A stretch of DNA of 64,000 nt, from NCBI RefSeq assembly GCF_034424215.1, contig NZ_CP139960.1, positions 4,030,001 through 4,094,000 on the forward strand. Reading direction: 5' to 3'. Under the pieces are notes generated by a model. That model saw only the letters and a list, made by a program, of their open reading frames with translations, ran no database searches and was not told the DNA's origin. Positions within the stretch are counted from its first letter, which is position 1; the number at the start of each line of letters is the position of its first letter. A program made the position numbers and the translations under genes. Below, one piece after another: positions 63,560 to 64,000 of the stretch. The DNA comes from Niabella yanshanensis (GTDB taxonomy: Bacteria; Bacteroidota; Bacteroidia; Chitinophagales; Chitinophagaceae).

Positions 63560-64000
63560 CTAAATTTTAAAACCTAGCGTTAAGAGAACTCTGGAATTAT
63601 TGCTTTTGATCTGTGCCGGGAAAAAATCATTTGAGGTTAAACGATAAGGAAACAACACATCTTTTCCAAAGCTATGTACATATCCTAAATCGATGAAGAA
63701 ACCTTTGTTGCGGTATCCCAGGCCGCCTGTACCTTGTACCAGCTCGCCTTTTTCACCAGCAATATTTTTATAAGGATTGCCATAATAAGCACCCCCAAAA
63801 CGAACTGCAATAGTATTAAATTTCAACTCAGCACCCAATCTTGCATTTACGGCTCCTTTGTAGGCGTTGTCTATTGCATTATTCAATGGACGGAAATAGT
63901 CGTTATTGGCGCCGCGGTCATCTCTTGTAGTGCGAAAATTAGACGCCATATAATTTACGTATTCAACGTCGCCTGAAATAAAACCTTTTTGGCTATTAAC
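63560..64000 (-). CDS. Outer membrane protein, probable OMPP1/FadL-like (5' end outside window)
   Basis: The frame is open to the window edge, and at least 146 residues are seen. It reads as beta-strands of a barrel (GFISGDVEYVNYMASNF, ARLGAELKFNTIAVRFGGAY, KGFFIDLGYVHSFGKDV, RVLLTLGFKI) with short loops, ending in a hydrophobic strand. The combination of an EYVNY strand, the AVRFGGAY strand and the final FFIDLGYVHS resembles the C-terminal half of OMPP1/FadL-type transport proteins of Bacteroidota. Family assignment is moderately sure; the N-terminal part is needed to settle it. Confidence 0.6.
   Translation of the reverse strand, partial: VNSQKGFISGDVEYVNYMASNFRTTRDDRGANNDYFRPLNNAIDNAYKGAVNARLGAELKFNTIAVRFGGAYYGNPYKNIAGEKGELVQGTGGLGYRNKGFFIDLGYVHSFGKDVLFPYRLTSNDFFPAQIKSNNSRVLLTLGFKI

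Noticed and set aside
1-64000. tRNA, rRNA and riboswitch search by eye
   Set aside because: No cloverleaf with a TTC-loop motif, rRNA core or known riboswitch pattern was recognised. A covariance-model scan would be decisive.

Overview
The window looks like the chromosome of a Bacteroidota bacterium, most likely family Chitinophagaceae (family level is inference). Two SusC/SusD pairs, a LytTR regulator with a LytS-type kinase, MqnA, a GxxExxY gene, a YfhO membrane protein, AraB/AraD/AraA with a sodium/sugar symporter, and TAnnTTTG-type -7 promoter boxes all fit. I see no rRNA, tRNA, CRISPR array, recognisable transposase or prophage.

Layout. 1-4545: the end of a SusC/SusD nutrient-uptake pair, cut by the window edge. 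4630-7301 (minus): a LiaF-like membrane protein, histidine kinase and LytTR regulator. 7405-15318: mostly housekeeping and orphan genes (adenine deaminase, UbiA-like, LuxE-like, YchF, a YhcG/DUF1016 nuclease carrying two palindromic repeats, a SpmA/SpmB-like membrane protein). 15564-22231 (minus): DeoR regulator, SusC, SusD and a lipoprotein, apparently one operon. 22418-24765: carA, a queuosine-precursor transporter and a small membrane protein. 24906-25362: a broken GxxExxY gene bracketed by 23-bp inverted repeats. 25378-35696: a surface-polysaccharide cluster with a YfhO-like protein, several glycosyltransferases, an epimerase and two methyltransferases. 35734-42633: mqnA and purB, separated by a 4.7-kb segment that is flanked by direct repeats of about 410 bp and carries a dead glycosyltransferase, a secreted fibre-like protein and an S8 lipoprotein protease. 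42687-49225: a decayed Uma2 gene, prfC, and a Ku-LigD end-joining locus whose LigD is split into three frames. 49392-56189: an L-arabinose operon (exported GH43 enzyme, araB, araD, araA, symporter) ending in a strong terminator. 56290-64000: EcsC-like protein, a lipoprotein, transketolase N-terminal subunit, WecA-like transferase, frr, ppk2, mscL, scpA, an OsmC protein and the end of an outer-membrane protein.

How the genes work together. The GH43 enzyme would release arabinose or arabino-oligosaccharides outside the cytoplasm, the symporter imports arabinose, and AraA, AraB and AraD convert it to xylulose 5-phosphate. That is a transketolase substrate, and a transketolase half-gene lies just downstream. 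The two SusCD pairs import unknown glycans.

Most unusual signals: (1) a 4.7-kb insertion whose repeat structure matches single-crossover integration between mqnA and purB; (2) intergenic arrays with strict 7-bp periodicity but a different unit at each locus; (3) a LigD gene whose first frame break sits on an A9 tract next to a palindrome; (4) a GxxExxY cassette whose signature tyrosine codon has become a stop; (5) two in-frame palindrome copies inside a DUF1016 gene. Some frame breaks could be sequencing errors, and this cannot be decided from one sequence.
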